Assembly: GCF_900172325.1 (NCBI RefSeq)
Contig: NZ_FWFR01000001.1
Location: forward strand, 744,001 to 808,000
Origin: Oceanibacterium hippocampi
GTDB lineage: Bacteria; Pseudomonadota; Alphaproteobacteria; Sneathiellales; Sneathiellaceae
DNA length: 64,000 nucleotides
Direction: 5' to 3'
In this document: one piece after another, positions 47,237 through 55,940 of the stretch
Numbering within the stretch: position 1 is the first letter of the stretch
Layout: every line of letters begins with the position of its first letter
Notes under the pieces: generated by a model
Databases searched by the model: none
What the model saw: only the letters and a program-made list of their open reading frames with translations
Told to the model about the DNA's origin: nothing
Position numbers and translations under genes: made by a program

Positions 47237-48661
47237 ATGTCGAGCCCCCTACGCGCCATGCCCGTCGCGGCGGACAGCCTTTCAGCCCGACTGCTTGTCC
47301 TGACCGTCGCGTTCGTGATGCTGAGCGAAGTCCTGATCTTCGTTCCATCGGTCGCCTTCTTCCGGGTCAATTACCTGGAGAAGATGGTCGAATCGGCGCA
47401 TCTCGCGTCGCTGACGCTGATTTCCTCGCCCGACTACATGATCAGCGAGGCGCTGAAAGAGGAGCTCCTGGCCGCGATCGGCGCCCGCGCCATTGCCTTC
47501 AAGAGCCCGAATACCCGCTCGCTGATCCTCAGCGAGGCAATGCCGCCGAAAGTCGATGCCCGCTTCGATCTCGAGGAGCGCAGCCCGCTGACCCTGATGG
47601 CGGACGCGCTCGCCACCCTGATGATGCCGGACGGCAGGATCATCGAGGTCAGCGGACCGATCGCGCAGAATCCGAATGCCTCGATCGAGGTGCTGATGGA
47701 CGAGACGCCGTTGCGCGCCTCGATGCTCGGCTATGCCTGGAACATCCTGCAGCTCTCGGTGATCATCTCGCTGCTCACCGCGACGCTGGTCTACCTGGCC
47801 CTGCAATGGATGATGGTCCGGCCGATGCGACAGTTGACCGCCAGCATGGTCGCCTTCCGGCGCGAGCCGGAGAACGCGTCCCGGGTCGTCGAGGCAACGC
47901 GCCGCCGGGACGAGATCGGCGTCGCCGAGCGGGAATTGCGCGAGATGCAGATCGGGCTTCGCCAGGCGCTCCACCAGAAAACCCATCTCGCGGCGCTCGG
48001 CGCGGCGATGACCAAGGTCAACCATGATCTCCGCAACATGCTGGCGGCGGCGCAGATCCTCTCGGACCGGCTGAGCCAGAGCAGCGACCCGGAGGTCACG
48101 CGCCTTGTGCCCCGGCTGTTCTCCAGCATCGACCGGGCAATCGACCTTTGCACCTCGACGCTGCGTTACGGGCGCGCGGTCGAGCCGGAACCGAAGGCAA
48201 GCTGGTTCCCGCTGCTCGGGCTGCTGCACGAGGTCGAGGGCGCGGCGGGATTGCCGGCGGAGGGCGCCAGCGGCTGGCAACTCGACGTTCCAGCGGATCT
48301 CGCGGTTCATGCCGACCGGGAACAGCTGTTCCGGGTCTTTCTCAATCTCGGACGGAACGCAGTCGAAGCGCTCGGCGAGGGCGGCCGGATCTGTGTGGAA
48401 GCGCGTCCCGTCGGCGACATGCTTGTCATTGAATTCGCCGATAACGGTCCGGGCCTGCCGCAACGTGCCCGGGACCATCTGTTCGAGCCGTTCGCCGGTT
48501 CGACCCGTGCTGGCGGCACCGGCCTCGGCCTGTCGATCGCGCGCGAGCTGCTGCAGGCCCATGGCGGGGCGATCGAGCTCGCCCGGAGCGATGCATCCGG
48601 TACGGTATTCCGGATCACGTTGCCCATGCGGAAACTGCGTCGGGTCGAAACGGCGGCGTAA
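47237..48661 (+). CDS. Orphan membrane sensor histidine kinase
   Basis: This is an inner-membrane sensor that autophosphorylates on a histidine. The 474-residue product has a first helix (LLVLTVAFVMLSEVLIFVPSVAFF), a periplasmic sensor region (about residues 45-165), a second helix (ILQLSVIISLLTATLVYLAL), a HAMP segment, an H-box (TKVNHDLRNMLAA) and catalytic N (NLGRNAVEAL), G1 (DNGPGLP) and G2 (GGTGLGLSIARELL) boxes. All kinase boxes are intact. No response regulator is adjacent, so its partner is elsewhere. The H-box form NHDLRN is typical of the HPK4-like group. The start ribosome site is weak. Confidence 0.9.
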   Translation: MSSPLRAMPVAADSLSARLLVLTVAFVMLSEVLIFVPSVAFFRVNYLEKMVESAHLASLTLISSPDYMISEALKEELLAAIGARAIAFKSPNTRSLILSEAMPPKVDARFDLEERSPLTLMADALATLMMPDGRIIEVSGPIAQNPNASIEVLMDETPLRASMLGYAWNILQLSVIISLLTATLVYLALQWMMVRPMRQLTASMVAFRREPENASRVVEATRRRDEIGVAERELREMQIGLRQALHQKTHLAALGAAMTKVNHDLRNMLAAAQILSDRLSQSSDPEVTRLVPRLFSSIDRAIDLCTSTLRYGRAVEPEPKASWFPLLGLLHEVEGAAGLPAEGASGWQLDVPADLAVHADREQLFRVFLNLGRNAVEALGEGGRICVEARPVGDMLVIEFADNGPGLPQRARDHLFEPFAGSTRAGGTGLGLSIARELLQAHGGAIELARSDASGTVFRITLPMRKLRRVETAA

Positions 48662-48737
48662 GGGTCTGTTTACGATTTCCTGCTCTGCTGTACGGCGAAA
48701 ACAACCGTCTTCCGCCTGCGCGAGCCCGACCCCGCCG

Positions 48738-49100
48738 ATGAACCGCCTGATCGCCCATGCTGCCCTCCTCGCTATGACGGCGATGCTGCTTGCCGGCTGT
48801 ACCTCGGCTGCGATCGCGGTCATCGACGAGAAGATTTCCTCGATCGTCGACATGGACTGCACCTCGGTCGGCCTGATCCTCAACGGCAGTTATTGCCGGA
48901 GCCGCGATAGCGACGTCGCGGCCGCGGCCCCGGTCTACTGCTATCGCACGCTCGGTCGCATCGACTGTTATGCAAGCGAAGCGGAAGAGGGCAGCGGCAC
49001 CAGCCCGCGCGTTGCGCCAAAGGCCACGGTCGCCAGCCCCTTGCCACCGGCCGCCGGGCAGGATGACCATGACGGCGAGCGGCTGGCAACGACCGAGTAG
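48738..49100 (+). CDS. Small hypothetical lipoprotein
   Basis: The 120-residue product has a lipoprotein signal with lipobox LLAGC (Cys21), then a short conserved-looking core (AVIDEKISSIVDMDCTSVGLILNGSYCRS and YCYRTLGRIDCY, four further cysteines) and a disordered C-terminus rich in Pro, Ala and Asp. It is predicted to be anchored in the envelope. The function is unknown. The gene lies 76 bases after the histidine kinase on the same strand. Longer frames upstream overlap the kinase gene out of frame. Confidence 0.75.
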   Translation: MNRLIAHAALLAMTAMLLAGCTSAAIAVIDEKISSIVDMDCTSVGLILNGSYCRSRDSDVAAAAPVYCYRTLGRIDCYASEAEEGSGTSPRVAPKATVASPLPPAAGQDDHDGERLATTE

Positions 49101-49200
49101 GCCGGGCGACCGCCGCCGCGGCGAGGCTCGCTTCCCCCATTGCGGCCCGAGGCGGGCATCGTCATCATGAAGTGCGCTTTCGCCAACTGACGGACGCTTC

Positions 49201-49968
49201 ATGACCTGGGATCCCGCCACCTACCTGCAATTCGCCGACCAGCGCCTGCGCCCCGCGATCGACCTGATGGCACGCATCGACCTCAGCCGGCCGATGCTCA
49301 TCTACGATCTCGGTTGCGGTGCGGGCAATGTCACGAGCCTGCTCCGCGAACGCTGGCGCGAGGCGGTCATCACCGGCGTCGATTCCTCGGCGGAAATGCT
49401 GAAGGCCGCCGCCGACAGCCATCACGGCATCGAGTGGCGGCAGGCCGACATCGCCAGCTTCAGCCCGACCGATCGCGCCGAGCTGATCTTCTCGAATGCC
49501 GCCCTGCACTGGCTCGGCGACCATGAGACGCTGTTCCCGCGTCTGCTCGGCCTGGCCGCGCGGGACGGCATGCTCGCCGTCCAGATGCCGGACAATTTCG
49601 ACCAGCCGTCCCATGTCGCCCTCGCCGAAACGGCGGAGGATCGGCGCTGGCGGGACAAGCTTGCCCACCTGATCCGCCCGGCCCCGGTGCATGGCGCGGA
49701 ATTCTACCGTTCCTGCCTCGGCCCGCAGGCCAGCGATGTCGATGTCTGGCGGACCACCTATTATCACGAGATGGAGGGTGAGGACCCGGTCTACCGCTGG
49801 ACGTCGGGGACCGCGCTCAGGCCCTTTCTCGCCCCGCTTGACGAAACCGAGAAGGCATCCTTCGTCGAGATCTACAAGGCGCGCCTGCGCGAGGCCTATC
49901 GCCCTGCCGCGGACGGGCGGATGCTGTTTCCGTTCCGCCGGCTCTTCATCGTCGCCCGCCGCGCCTGA
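49201..49968 (+). CDS. tam: Trans-aconitate 2-methyltransferase
   Basis: Tam methylates trans-aconitate, a by-product that inhibits aconitase, using SAM. The 255-residue product has the start WDPATYLQFADQRLRPAIDLMARI typical of Tam, the SAM loop YDLGCGAGNVTSLL near residue 38, and NAALHWLGDHE in the middle. The start motif separates it from other class I methyltransferases. The length is normal. It is followed after 18 bases by the SAM-hydrolase family gene, so both may be co-transcribed. Confidence 0.88.
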   Translation: MTWDPATYLQFADQRLRPAIDLMARIDLSRPMLIYDLGCGAGNVTSLLRERWREAVITGVDSSAEMLKAAADSHHGIEWRQADIASFSPTDRAELIFSNAALHWLGDHETLFPRLLGLAARDGMLAVQMPDNFDQPSHVALAETAEDRRWRDKLAHLIRPAPVHGAEFYRSCLGPQASDVDVWRTTYYHEMEGEDPVYRWTSGTALRPFLAPLDETEKASFVEIYKARLREAYRPAADGRMLFPFRRLFIVARRA

Positions 49969-49986
49969 TCCGGGCGTGTCGCGGCG

Positions 49987-50718
49987 ATGATCTTTCTCGT
50001 CACCGACTTCGGGCTGGAAGGACCCTATGTCGGGCAGATGAAGGCGGTGCTGGCGTCGAGGGCGCCCGGAGTTCCGGTCATCGACCTGTTCGCCGACGCG
50101 CCCGCCTTCCGGCCGCGACCGTCTGCCTACCTGCTGGCCGCCTATGCGGCGATCGGGGCGCCGGGGTCGGTGTTCCTCGCGGTTGTCGATCCGGGGGTCG
50201 GCAGCGAACGCGCGGCGCTCTTCCTGCAGGCCGGCGGGCGCTGGTTCGTCGGTCCCGACAACGGCCTGCTGGCGATCGCCGCGCGCGCCGGCGAGGCGCG
50301 TGTCTGGCGGGCTGGGACCAATGCTGCGCCGCTCTCGGCGACCTTCCACGGCCGCGACCTGTTCGCCCCGCTGGCCGCCGATCTGGCGCTCGGCCGGCAG
50401 CCCGATCGAGACGAAGGTGCGCTTGCCGACATGGTCGGCGCGGATTGGCCGGACGACCTTGCGGAGATCGTCTATCTGGATCATTACGGAAACGGAATGA
50501 CGGGTATCCGGGCGGCGACACTCGGCCCCGATGCGACCGTGGAGGTAGCCGGGCAGCGACTCGGCCACGCCCGGACCTTCTCGGATGTCGCGGCGGGGGC
50601 GGCCTTCTGGTACGGCAACGCCAACGGACTGGTCGAGATCGCCGTCAGCGGCGGTCGCGCGGACGCCGTGCTCGGCCTCGAGATCGGCATGGCCGTGACG
50701 GTCGGCATTCGGCCCTGA
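49987..50718 (+). CDS. SAM hydroxide adenosyltransferase family protein (DUF62)
   Basis: Members split S-adenosylmethionine to adenosine and methionine using hydroxide; rare ones use fluoride or chloride. The 243-residue product has the N-terminal substrate motif TDFGLEGPYVGQMKAVL, VVDPGVGSERAAL, and the C-terminal-domain residues GPDNGLL and HGRDLFAPLA. The Asp-Arg-His set typical of hydroxide adenosyltransferases appears present (Asp in TDFG, Arg in VGSERA, His in FHGRD), which argues against halogenase activity. It sits behind tam, another SAM-related gene. Confidence 0.87.
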   Translation: MIFLVTDFGLEGPYVGQMKAVLASRAPGVPVIDLFADAPAFRPRPSAYLLAAYAAIGAPGSVFLAVVDPGVGSERAALFLQAGGRWFVGPDNGLLAIAARAGEARVWRAGTNAAPLSATFHGRDLFAPLAADLALGRQPDRDEGALADMVGADWPDDLAEIVYLDHYGNGMTGIRAATLGPDATVEVAGQRLGHARTFSDVAAGAAFWYGNANGLVEIAVSGGRADAVLGLEIGMAVTVGIRP

Positions 50719-50730
50719 GCGGTCTTGCGA

Positions 50731-52098
50731 TCAGGTGGTCTGGTAGCCCGCCGAGCGCCAGGCCCCCATCGATCCGAGGAAGACGTCGACTTTCGTGAAG
50801 CCGGCCCTGAGCAGGACCGATGCGGCGATCGTCGCGCGGGCGCCGCTCGCGCACATCACCGTGTAGTGGCGATCCTTCTCGAGCCCGTCGAGTTCCGTCG
50901 GAAGCTTGCCGACATAGACATGCCGCGCCCCTTCGACGCTGTCGGCGTCGAACTCGGCATCGTCGCGCACATCCAGCAGAGTCCAGCCGTCAGGACCATC
51001 CGCGACGCGGCGCGCGACCTCGCCAACGTCGACGGCGGCGACCGATCGGAACGGCCGCCCGTTGGCCGCCCAGCCCGTCGGCGCCGCGGCCAGGAACCCG
51101 GTGACGCGGTCGTAACCGATCCGCGCCAGATGCCGGGCCGCCGTCTCGGCCTGGGCGGCGTCGGTGGCGACCAGCATCAGGTCCTGTTCCGGGTCGAGCA
51201 GCCAGCCGGCGAAGGCCGGCACCATGTCGTCCGGGATGGCGAGGCTGTCGGGAAAATGCGCGCCCAGAAACGCGGCCACGCCGCGCACGTCGATCGTTAC
51301 CGCCTTGCCGCTACACTCCACGAATGTCGCCAGGTCGAGGGACGGCGGGGTAACGACCCGGTTCATCGCGGTGCCGCCTTCCAGGTTGAGACGCTCCATC
51401 CGTCGGAAATAGGGCGGCTGATCGTGATGCTCGGCGACTTTCCGTGCGACGAAGGTTTCCCGGTCGGCGATCCGCAGCATCGGGTTCGACTGGCGTTCGT
51501 AGCCGATCGTCGAGAACTCGCGGTCAGCCATGTTGTCGCCGCATACCGAACCGGCGCCATGTGCCGGGTAGACGATGGCCTGGTCGCCGAGTGCTGTGAT
51601 CTTCCGCAGGCTGTCGAACAGCAGGCCGGCGACCTCCTCGGCGCGGTCCGGATAGAAGTCGGTCCGTCCGACATCGCCGACGAACAGCGCATCGCCCGTG
51701 AAGACGCCGACCGGCTGGTCGCCGAAGTCGGTGTCGAAGACGGCGAAAGAGAGGCTGTCGTCGGTATGACCGGGCGTCTCGACGACCTTGAGACGGAGCT
51801 TGCCGAAGGTGAAGTCATCGCCCTCGCGTACGGTTTCCGCATAGCGCACGGCGCCGTCCGGGTTGGGACCGTGATGCACCGTCGCCCCGGTCAGGCGGGC
51901 GAGTATCGGCGCCCCTGACACGAGGTCCTCGTTGCGATGGGTCTCGAAGACACGGGTGATGCGGCAGCCCAGCGCCCGGGCCTTCTCGACATAGATCTCG
52001 CAATCGCGGCGCGGGTCGATCACCGCGGCCACGCCGCCGTCCCCCAGTAGATAGGAGAGATGGGCAAGGCCGTCCGATTTCACTTTCTCGATGAACAT
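50731..52098 (-). CDS. Metallo-beta-lactamase fold / double rhodanese protein
   Basis: This protein is probably involved in sulfane-sulfur or persulfide handling. The 455-residue product has an MBL domain (about residues 1-250) with VETPGHTDDS, FTGDALFVGDVGRTDF and VYPAHGAGSVCGDN. Its first metal motif is THRNEDL rather than HxHxDH, as in a known subfamily with altered metal binding. Two rhodanese domains follow: the first lacks the active cysteine and the second has it in MCASGARATIA. The ATG at 52098 has GGAG upstream. It diverges from the glutaredoxin-MauE gene. Persulfide dioxygenase activity is possible but uncertain because of the altered site. Confidence 0.87.
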   Translation of the reverse strand: MFIEKVKSDGLAHLSYLLGDGGVAAVIDPRRDCEIYVEKARALGCRITRVFETHRNEDLVSGAPILARLTGATVHHGPNPDGAVRYAETVREGDDFTFGKLRLKVVETPGHTDDSLSFAVFDTDFGDQPVGVFTGDALFVGDVGRTDFYPDRAEEVAGLLFDSLRKITALGDQAIVYPAHGAGSVCGDNMADREFSTIGYERQSNPMLRIADRETFVARKVAEHHDQPPYFRRMERLNLEGGTAMNRVVTPPSLDLATFVECSGKAVTIDVRGVAAFLGAHFPDSLAIPDDMVPAFAGWLLDPEQDLMLVATDAAQAETAARHLARIGYDRVTGFLAAAPTGWAANGRPFRSVAAVDVGEVARRVADGPDGWTLLDVRDDAEFDADSVEGARHVYVGKLPTELDGLEKDRHYTVMCASGARATIAASVLLRAGFTKVDVFLGSMGAWRSAGYQTT

Positions 52099-52273
52099 GA
52101 TCCGTCGCTCCGCAAGTTGGTGGTTGCCGATCACCGGTCATAACGAATCTGCCCGGTAGAGGTTCCGGTGCGCATTCCGTCCGGTCCGTGCTTTCGCCCC
52201 GAACGGGAACATCGCGGGCCCGGGCTGCGTTGACCGGTCACGTTCCGGTCGGAAACGGAGAGAAGGAGCCAAG

Positions 52274-53035
52274 ATGTCCACGTCTGCATCCTCGGCGCTT
52301 ACAACCCGAGAAGAAGCCGCGCTTTATCGCATGGTCACGGCCGAGCATATCTGCCCGTTCGGTCTGAAGGCCCGCCATCTGCTCAGGCGCAAGGGCTACG
52401 ACGTCGAGGATCATCCGCTCGAATCGCGCGCCGAGGCCGACGCCTTCATGGCGCAGCACGATGTCGAGACCACGCCGCAGGTTTTCATCGGCGGCGAGCG
52501 GATCGGCGGCTACGACGCGCTTCGCCGTCATTTCGGCCTCGCGTCCGAGCAGGGCGAGGGAACCTCCTACCAGCCGGTGCTCGCGGTTTTCGCGGTGGCC
52601 GCCCTCATGGCGCTGGCGACGAGCTGGTCGCAGTTCGGCGCACTGCTGACCGTCAGGACCGGCGAATGGTTCATCGCCTTCAGCATGGCCGTTCTCGCGA
52701 CCCTGAAGCTCCGCGATCTGGTCGCCTTCTCGAACCAATTCCTCGGTTACGACCTGGTCGCCCAGCGATGGCCGCCCTACGCCTGTCTCTATCCGTTCGG
52801 CGAGGCGCTCGCGGCGATCCTGATGATCGCCGGCGCGTTGATCTGGATCGCGGCGCCGGTCGCCTTCGTGGTTGGATCGATCGGCGCGGTGTCCGTCTTC
52901 AAGGCGGTCTACATCGACCGGCGCGAGCTGAAATGCGCCTGCGTCGGCGGCAACAGCAACGTGCCACTCGGCGCGGTCTCGCTCACCGAGAATCTCATGA
53001 TGGTGGCCATGGCGGTCTGGATGACCGTCAGCTAG
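52274..53035 (+). CDS. Glutaredoxin-MauE/DoxX-like membrane fusion protein
   Basis: The 253-residue product joins an N-terminal glutaredoxin domain (about residues 15-95; single active cysteine in ICPFGLKAR at Cys27, TTPQVFIGG cis-proline loop, GGYDAL) to a four-helix MauE-type membrane domain with the paired cysteines of ELKCACVGGNSNVPLG near residue 220. The glutaredoxin is monothiol (CPFG). Electrons or sulfur could pass between the cytoplasmic glutaredoxin and the membrane domain. GAAGGAG stands before the ATG. It diverges from the MBL-rhodanese gene, which suggests a shared sulfur or thiol role. Confidence 0.85.
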   Translation: MSTSASSALTTREEAALYRMVTAEHICPFGLKARHLLRRKGYDVEDHPLESRAEADAFMAQHDVETTPQVFIGGERIGGYDALRRHFGLASEQGEGTSYQPVLAVFAVAALMALATSWSQFGALLTVRTGEWFIAFSMAVLATLKLRDLVAFSNQFLGYDLVAQRWPPYACLYPFGEALAAILMIAGALIWIAAPVAFVVGSIGAVSVFKAVYIDRRELKCACVGGNSNVPLGAVSLTENLMMVAMAVWMTVS

Positions 53036-53045
53036 AGCCCCGGCC

Positions 53046-54788
53046 TCAGTCGCCGAGCGCCACGCCCTCGCGCCGCGGATCGGCGCCACCGAGCAGACCG
53101 TCTTTGGTGACCTGGATGCCATGCAGGCCGCTGGTCAGCGAACGGATGTCGACCTTGTGCCCGATCGCTTCGAGTGACGGCCCGAGCGCCGCCGCATCGG
53201 TATCCGCCTCGAGATCGATTGCCCCCGTCCGCGTGACGTAATGAGGCAGTTCGATCGCCGCCTGGATATCCAGCTCCCAGTCGAGCACGGCGAGCAGGGT
53301 CTGGGCGACAAAGCCGATGATCCGGCTGCCGCCCGGTGAGCCCACGGCGAGCATGAGGTTGCCGTCGCGGTCGAGCACCAGGGTCGGCGACATCGAGCTG
53401 CGCGGCCGCTTGCCCGGTTCGACCCGATTGGCGACCGGTCCGTCCGGCCCGTCCGGGCGGAACGAGAAATCGGTGAGCTGGTTATTGAGGATGAAGCCGC
53501 GCACCATGTGGCGCGAGCCGAAGACATTCTCGACCGAGGTCGTCATCGAGACCGCGTTGCCGTCGCCGTCGACGACCGCGAGATGGCTGGTCGAGGGCAG
53601 CGCCAGGTCATGCCCGGGAACGACTTGCCCGGCCCGGCCGGGGGGATCGCCGGCGGCGGCCGGTTCACCGGCCCGCTCCGGGTCGATCAGGTCCGCCCTG
53701 GCAGCCAGGTAGCCCCGGTCGAGCAGGCCCGCGACAGGCACCGAAACGAAGTCCGGGTCGCCCAGGTAAGCGCCCCGGTCAGCGAAGGCGAGGTGGCTCG
53801 CGCGGGCGAACAGATGCGCTGCCTCGGGCGACAAAGGCGCCATGGTGGACAGCGGAAAGCGTTCGAGCAGGCCGAGGATCTGCAGTACCGCGACCCCGCC
53901 GGAGGTCGGCGGTGGCATGCCGCAGACCCGCCAGTCCCGATAGGGCCGGCAGAGCGCCGACCGTTCCTTGGCCACATAGCCTGCAAGATCCGCGACCGAG
54001 AGCGCGCCCGGGTTGCTTGCCGCGTTGCGGACCGCATCGACGATATCGGCAGCGATCGGACCGGTGTAGAAGGCGTCGGCGCCGCCCTCGGCGATCTGGC
54101 GGAGCGTGTCGGCAAGCGCCGGGTTTCTCAGCAGGGTGCCGACTGCCTTCGCCGTGCCGTCTGGTTCGTAGAAATAGGCCCCGGCCGCCGGCTGAAGCGG
54201 CAGAAACCGGTCGATCGACAGCAGGTAGTGCAGCCGCTCGGAAATCTCGAATCCGTCGCGGGCGAGCGCGATCGCGGGCTCGAACAACCTTGCCCAGGCG
54301 AGCTTGCCATGCGCCCGGTGGGCGAGCTCGAGCATGCGGAGCACGCCGGGCGCGCCGACCGAGCGGCCGCCGACCACGGCCTCGTAGAATTTCATCGGCT
54401 CGCCGTCCGCCTGCAGGAACAGCGTCGGAGCGACCGCCGCCGGCGCGGTCTCGCGTCCGTCGTAGGCGGCGACCGCGCGATCGCTCTGCCGGAAATGCAG
54501 CATGAAGGCGCCGCCGCCGATGCCCGACGATTGCGGCTCGACGAGGGTGAGAACGAGCTGGGCGGCGATCGCCGCGTCGACCGCAGATCCGCCGGCCCGC
54601 AGCATCTCCAGTCCGGCCTCGGTCGCCAGCGGATTGGCCGCCGCGATCATGTATTTCCCGGCATGCGCCGGCGGCTTGGCGTGCGCATCCGGCGCGAGGC
54701 CGCCGGCCAGCAGGGCCAGGAGCATCAGCAACGGGGCGAAGAGGCCGGGGTTTCGGTACGGGCGTGAACGGGTCCGGTCGGGCAACAT
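53046..54788 (-). CDS. ggt: Gamma-glutamyltransferase
   Basis: Ggt is a self-cleaving periplasmic enzyme that breaks the gamma-glutamyl bond of glutathione. The 580-residue precursor has a signal peptide (LFAPLLMLLALLAGGLAPDAHA), glutamate-site residues in SSGIGGGAFMLHF and YDGRETAP, and the autoprocessing Thr400 in LPSTSHLAVVD that begins the small subunit; SMSPTLV and GSPGGSRII complete the active site. The ATG at 54788 lies very close to GGGAGG; the TTG directly after it is an alternative. It diverges from a P1 peptidase and an ABC receptor, fitting use of released peptides. Confidence 0.93.
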   Translation of the reverse strand: MLPDRTRSRPYRNPGLFAPLLMLLALLAGGLAPDAHAKPPAHAGKYMIAAANPLATEAGLEMLRAGGSAVDAAIAAQLVLTLVEPQSSGIGGGAFMLHFRQSDRAVAAYDGRETAPAAVAPTLFLQADGEPMKFYEAVVGGRSVGAPGVLRMLELAHRAHGKLAWARLFEPAIALARDGFEISERLHYLLSIDRFLPLQPAAGAYFYEPDGTAKAVGTLLRNPALADTLRQIAEGGADAFYTGPIAADIVDAVRNAASNPGALSVADLAGYVAKERSALCRPYRDWRVCGMPPPTSGGVAVLQILGLLERFPLSTMAPLSPEAAHLFARASHLAFADRGAYLGDPDFVSVPVAGLLDRGYLAARADLIDPERAGEPAAAGDPPGRAGQVVPGHDLALPSTSHLAVVDGDGNAVSMTTSVENVFGSRHMVRGFILNNQLTDFSFRPDGPDGPVANRVEPGKRPRSSMSPTLVLDRDGNLMLAVGSPGGSRIIGFVAQTLLAVLDWELDIQAAIELPHYVTRTGAIDLEADTDAAALGPSLEAIGHKVDIRSLTSGLHGIQVTKDGLLGGADPRREGVALGD

Positions 54789-54915
54789 CCCCTCCCTGCG
54801 GATTGTCGCGCGCCGCAGGTTCGCGGCGGTCGCTGGAAGTCCGGCATGCGCGGCGCGTTGACCGCCGCCGGGGGCGCCGCTAGGCTCGGCGCACGGTTCG
54901 AGAGTAGGGGGTTCA

Positions 54916-55923
54916 GTGAGGCCGGGGAAACGAAATCTCATCACCGATGTGGACGGCCTGAAAGTCGGCAATGCCGCCGATCCGGTCCTCCGCAGCGGTG
55001 TTACCGTCGTCATGCCGGACACCCGCGGGGTGGCCGGTGTCGATGTCCGCGGCGGTGGTCCCGGGACGCGCGAGACCGAGGTTCTGCGTCCCGATTGCAT
55101 GGTCCAGCAGATCGACGCGATCTGCCTGAGCGGCGGCTCGGTCTACGGCCTCGACGCCGCTTCCGGTGTGGTCGGCTGGCTGCGCCGTGCCGGCCGGGGG
55201 ATTCCGGTGCATGGCCATCACGTGCCGATCGTTCCGGCAGCGATCCTGTTCGATCTCGGCAATGGCGGGGTGAAGGACTGGGCGGATGAATCGCCGTACC
55301 GGGCGCTTGGCCGGCGCGCCGCCGGGGCGCTCGATCTCGACTTCGATCTCGGCAATGTCGGCGCCGGTTACGGGGCCATGGCCGGCCGCATCAAGGGCGG
55401 CCTTGGCAGCGTGTCGCTGGAGAGCGACGACGGCATCGTCGTCGGCGCGCTGGTCGCGGCCAACCCGGTCGGATCAGTCACCATGCCGGGCACGGCGCAA
55501 TTCTGGGCCTGGCCGTTCGAGCAGGACGATGAATTCGGCGGCCTCGGCGGACCAGCCGAGATGCCGTCGATCGACCGGGAAATTCCGGTCGAGTCGCGGC
55601 TCGCGGGCAACACCACGATCGGCGTCGTCGCAACCAACGTGACGCTCGGCAAGGCCGAGGCCCAGCGTGTCGCGATGATGGCCCAGGACGGCCTGGCGCG
55701 CGCGATCCGGCCGATTCATACGCCTTTCGACGGCGACACGATCTTTACGCTTTCGACCGGGAAGAAGGCGATGCCCGAGCCGGCACCGCTGACAATCGCC
55801 CGGATCGGATCGATGGCCGCCGATTGCGTGGCGCGGGCGGTGGCGCGCGCGATATACTCGGCGGAGACTCTGGGGGAGTTACGGAGTTACCGCTCGTTCC
55901 ACGCTGGCAGGACGGCCGGCTGA
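54916..55923 (+). CDS. P1/S58 family aminopeptidase (DmpA-like)
   Basis: DmpA-type enzymes are self-processing Ntn-hydrolases that release N-terminal residues from small peptides or beta-peptides. The 335-residue product has LITDVDGLKVGNA at the start, the oxyanion-type SGGSVYGLDAASGV near residue 75, NVGAGYGAMAGRIKGG, and the cleavage/nucleophile segment GNTTIGVVATNVTLGKAEAQRVA near residue 234, where Thr would replace Ser as nucleophile. The start is a GTG at 54916 after GGGGG. There is no signal peptide. It ends 17 bases before a peptide-binding protein gene. Confidence 0.88.
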   Translation: MRPGKRNLITDVDGLKVGNAADPVLRSGVTVVMPDTRGVAGVDVRGGGPGTRETEVLRPDCMVQQIDAICLSGGSVYGLDAASGVVGWLRRAGRGIPVHGHHVPIVPAAILFDLGNGGVKDWADESPYRALGRRAAGALDLDFDLGNVGAGYGAMAGRIKGGLGSVSLESDDGIVVGALVAANPVGSVTMPGTAQFWAWPFEQDDEFGGLGGPAEMPSIDREIPVESRLAGNTTIGVVATNVTLGKAEAQRVAMMAQDGLARAIRPIHTPFDGDTIFTLSTGKKAMPEPAPLTIARIGSMAADCVARAVARAIYSAETLGELRSYRSFHAGRTAG

Positions 55924-55940
55924 TTCAGGAGGAGGCAAGA

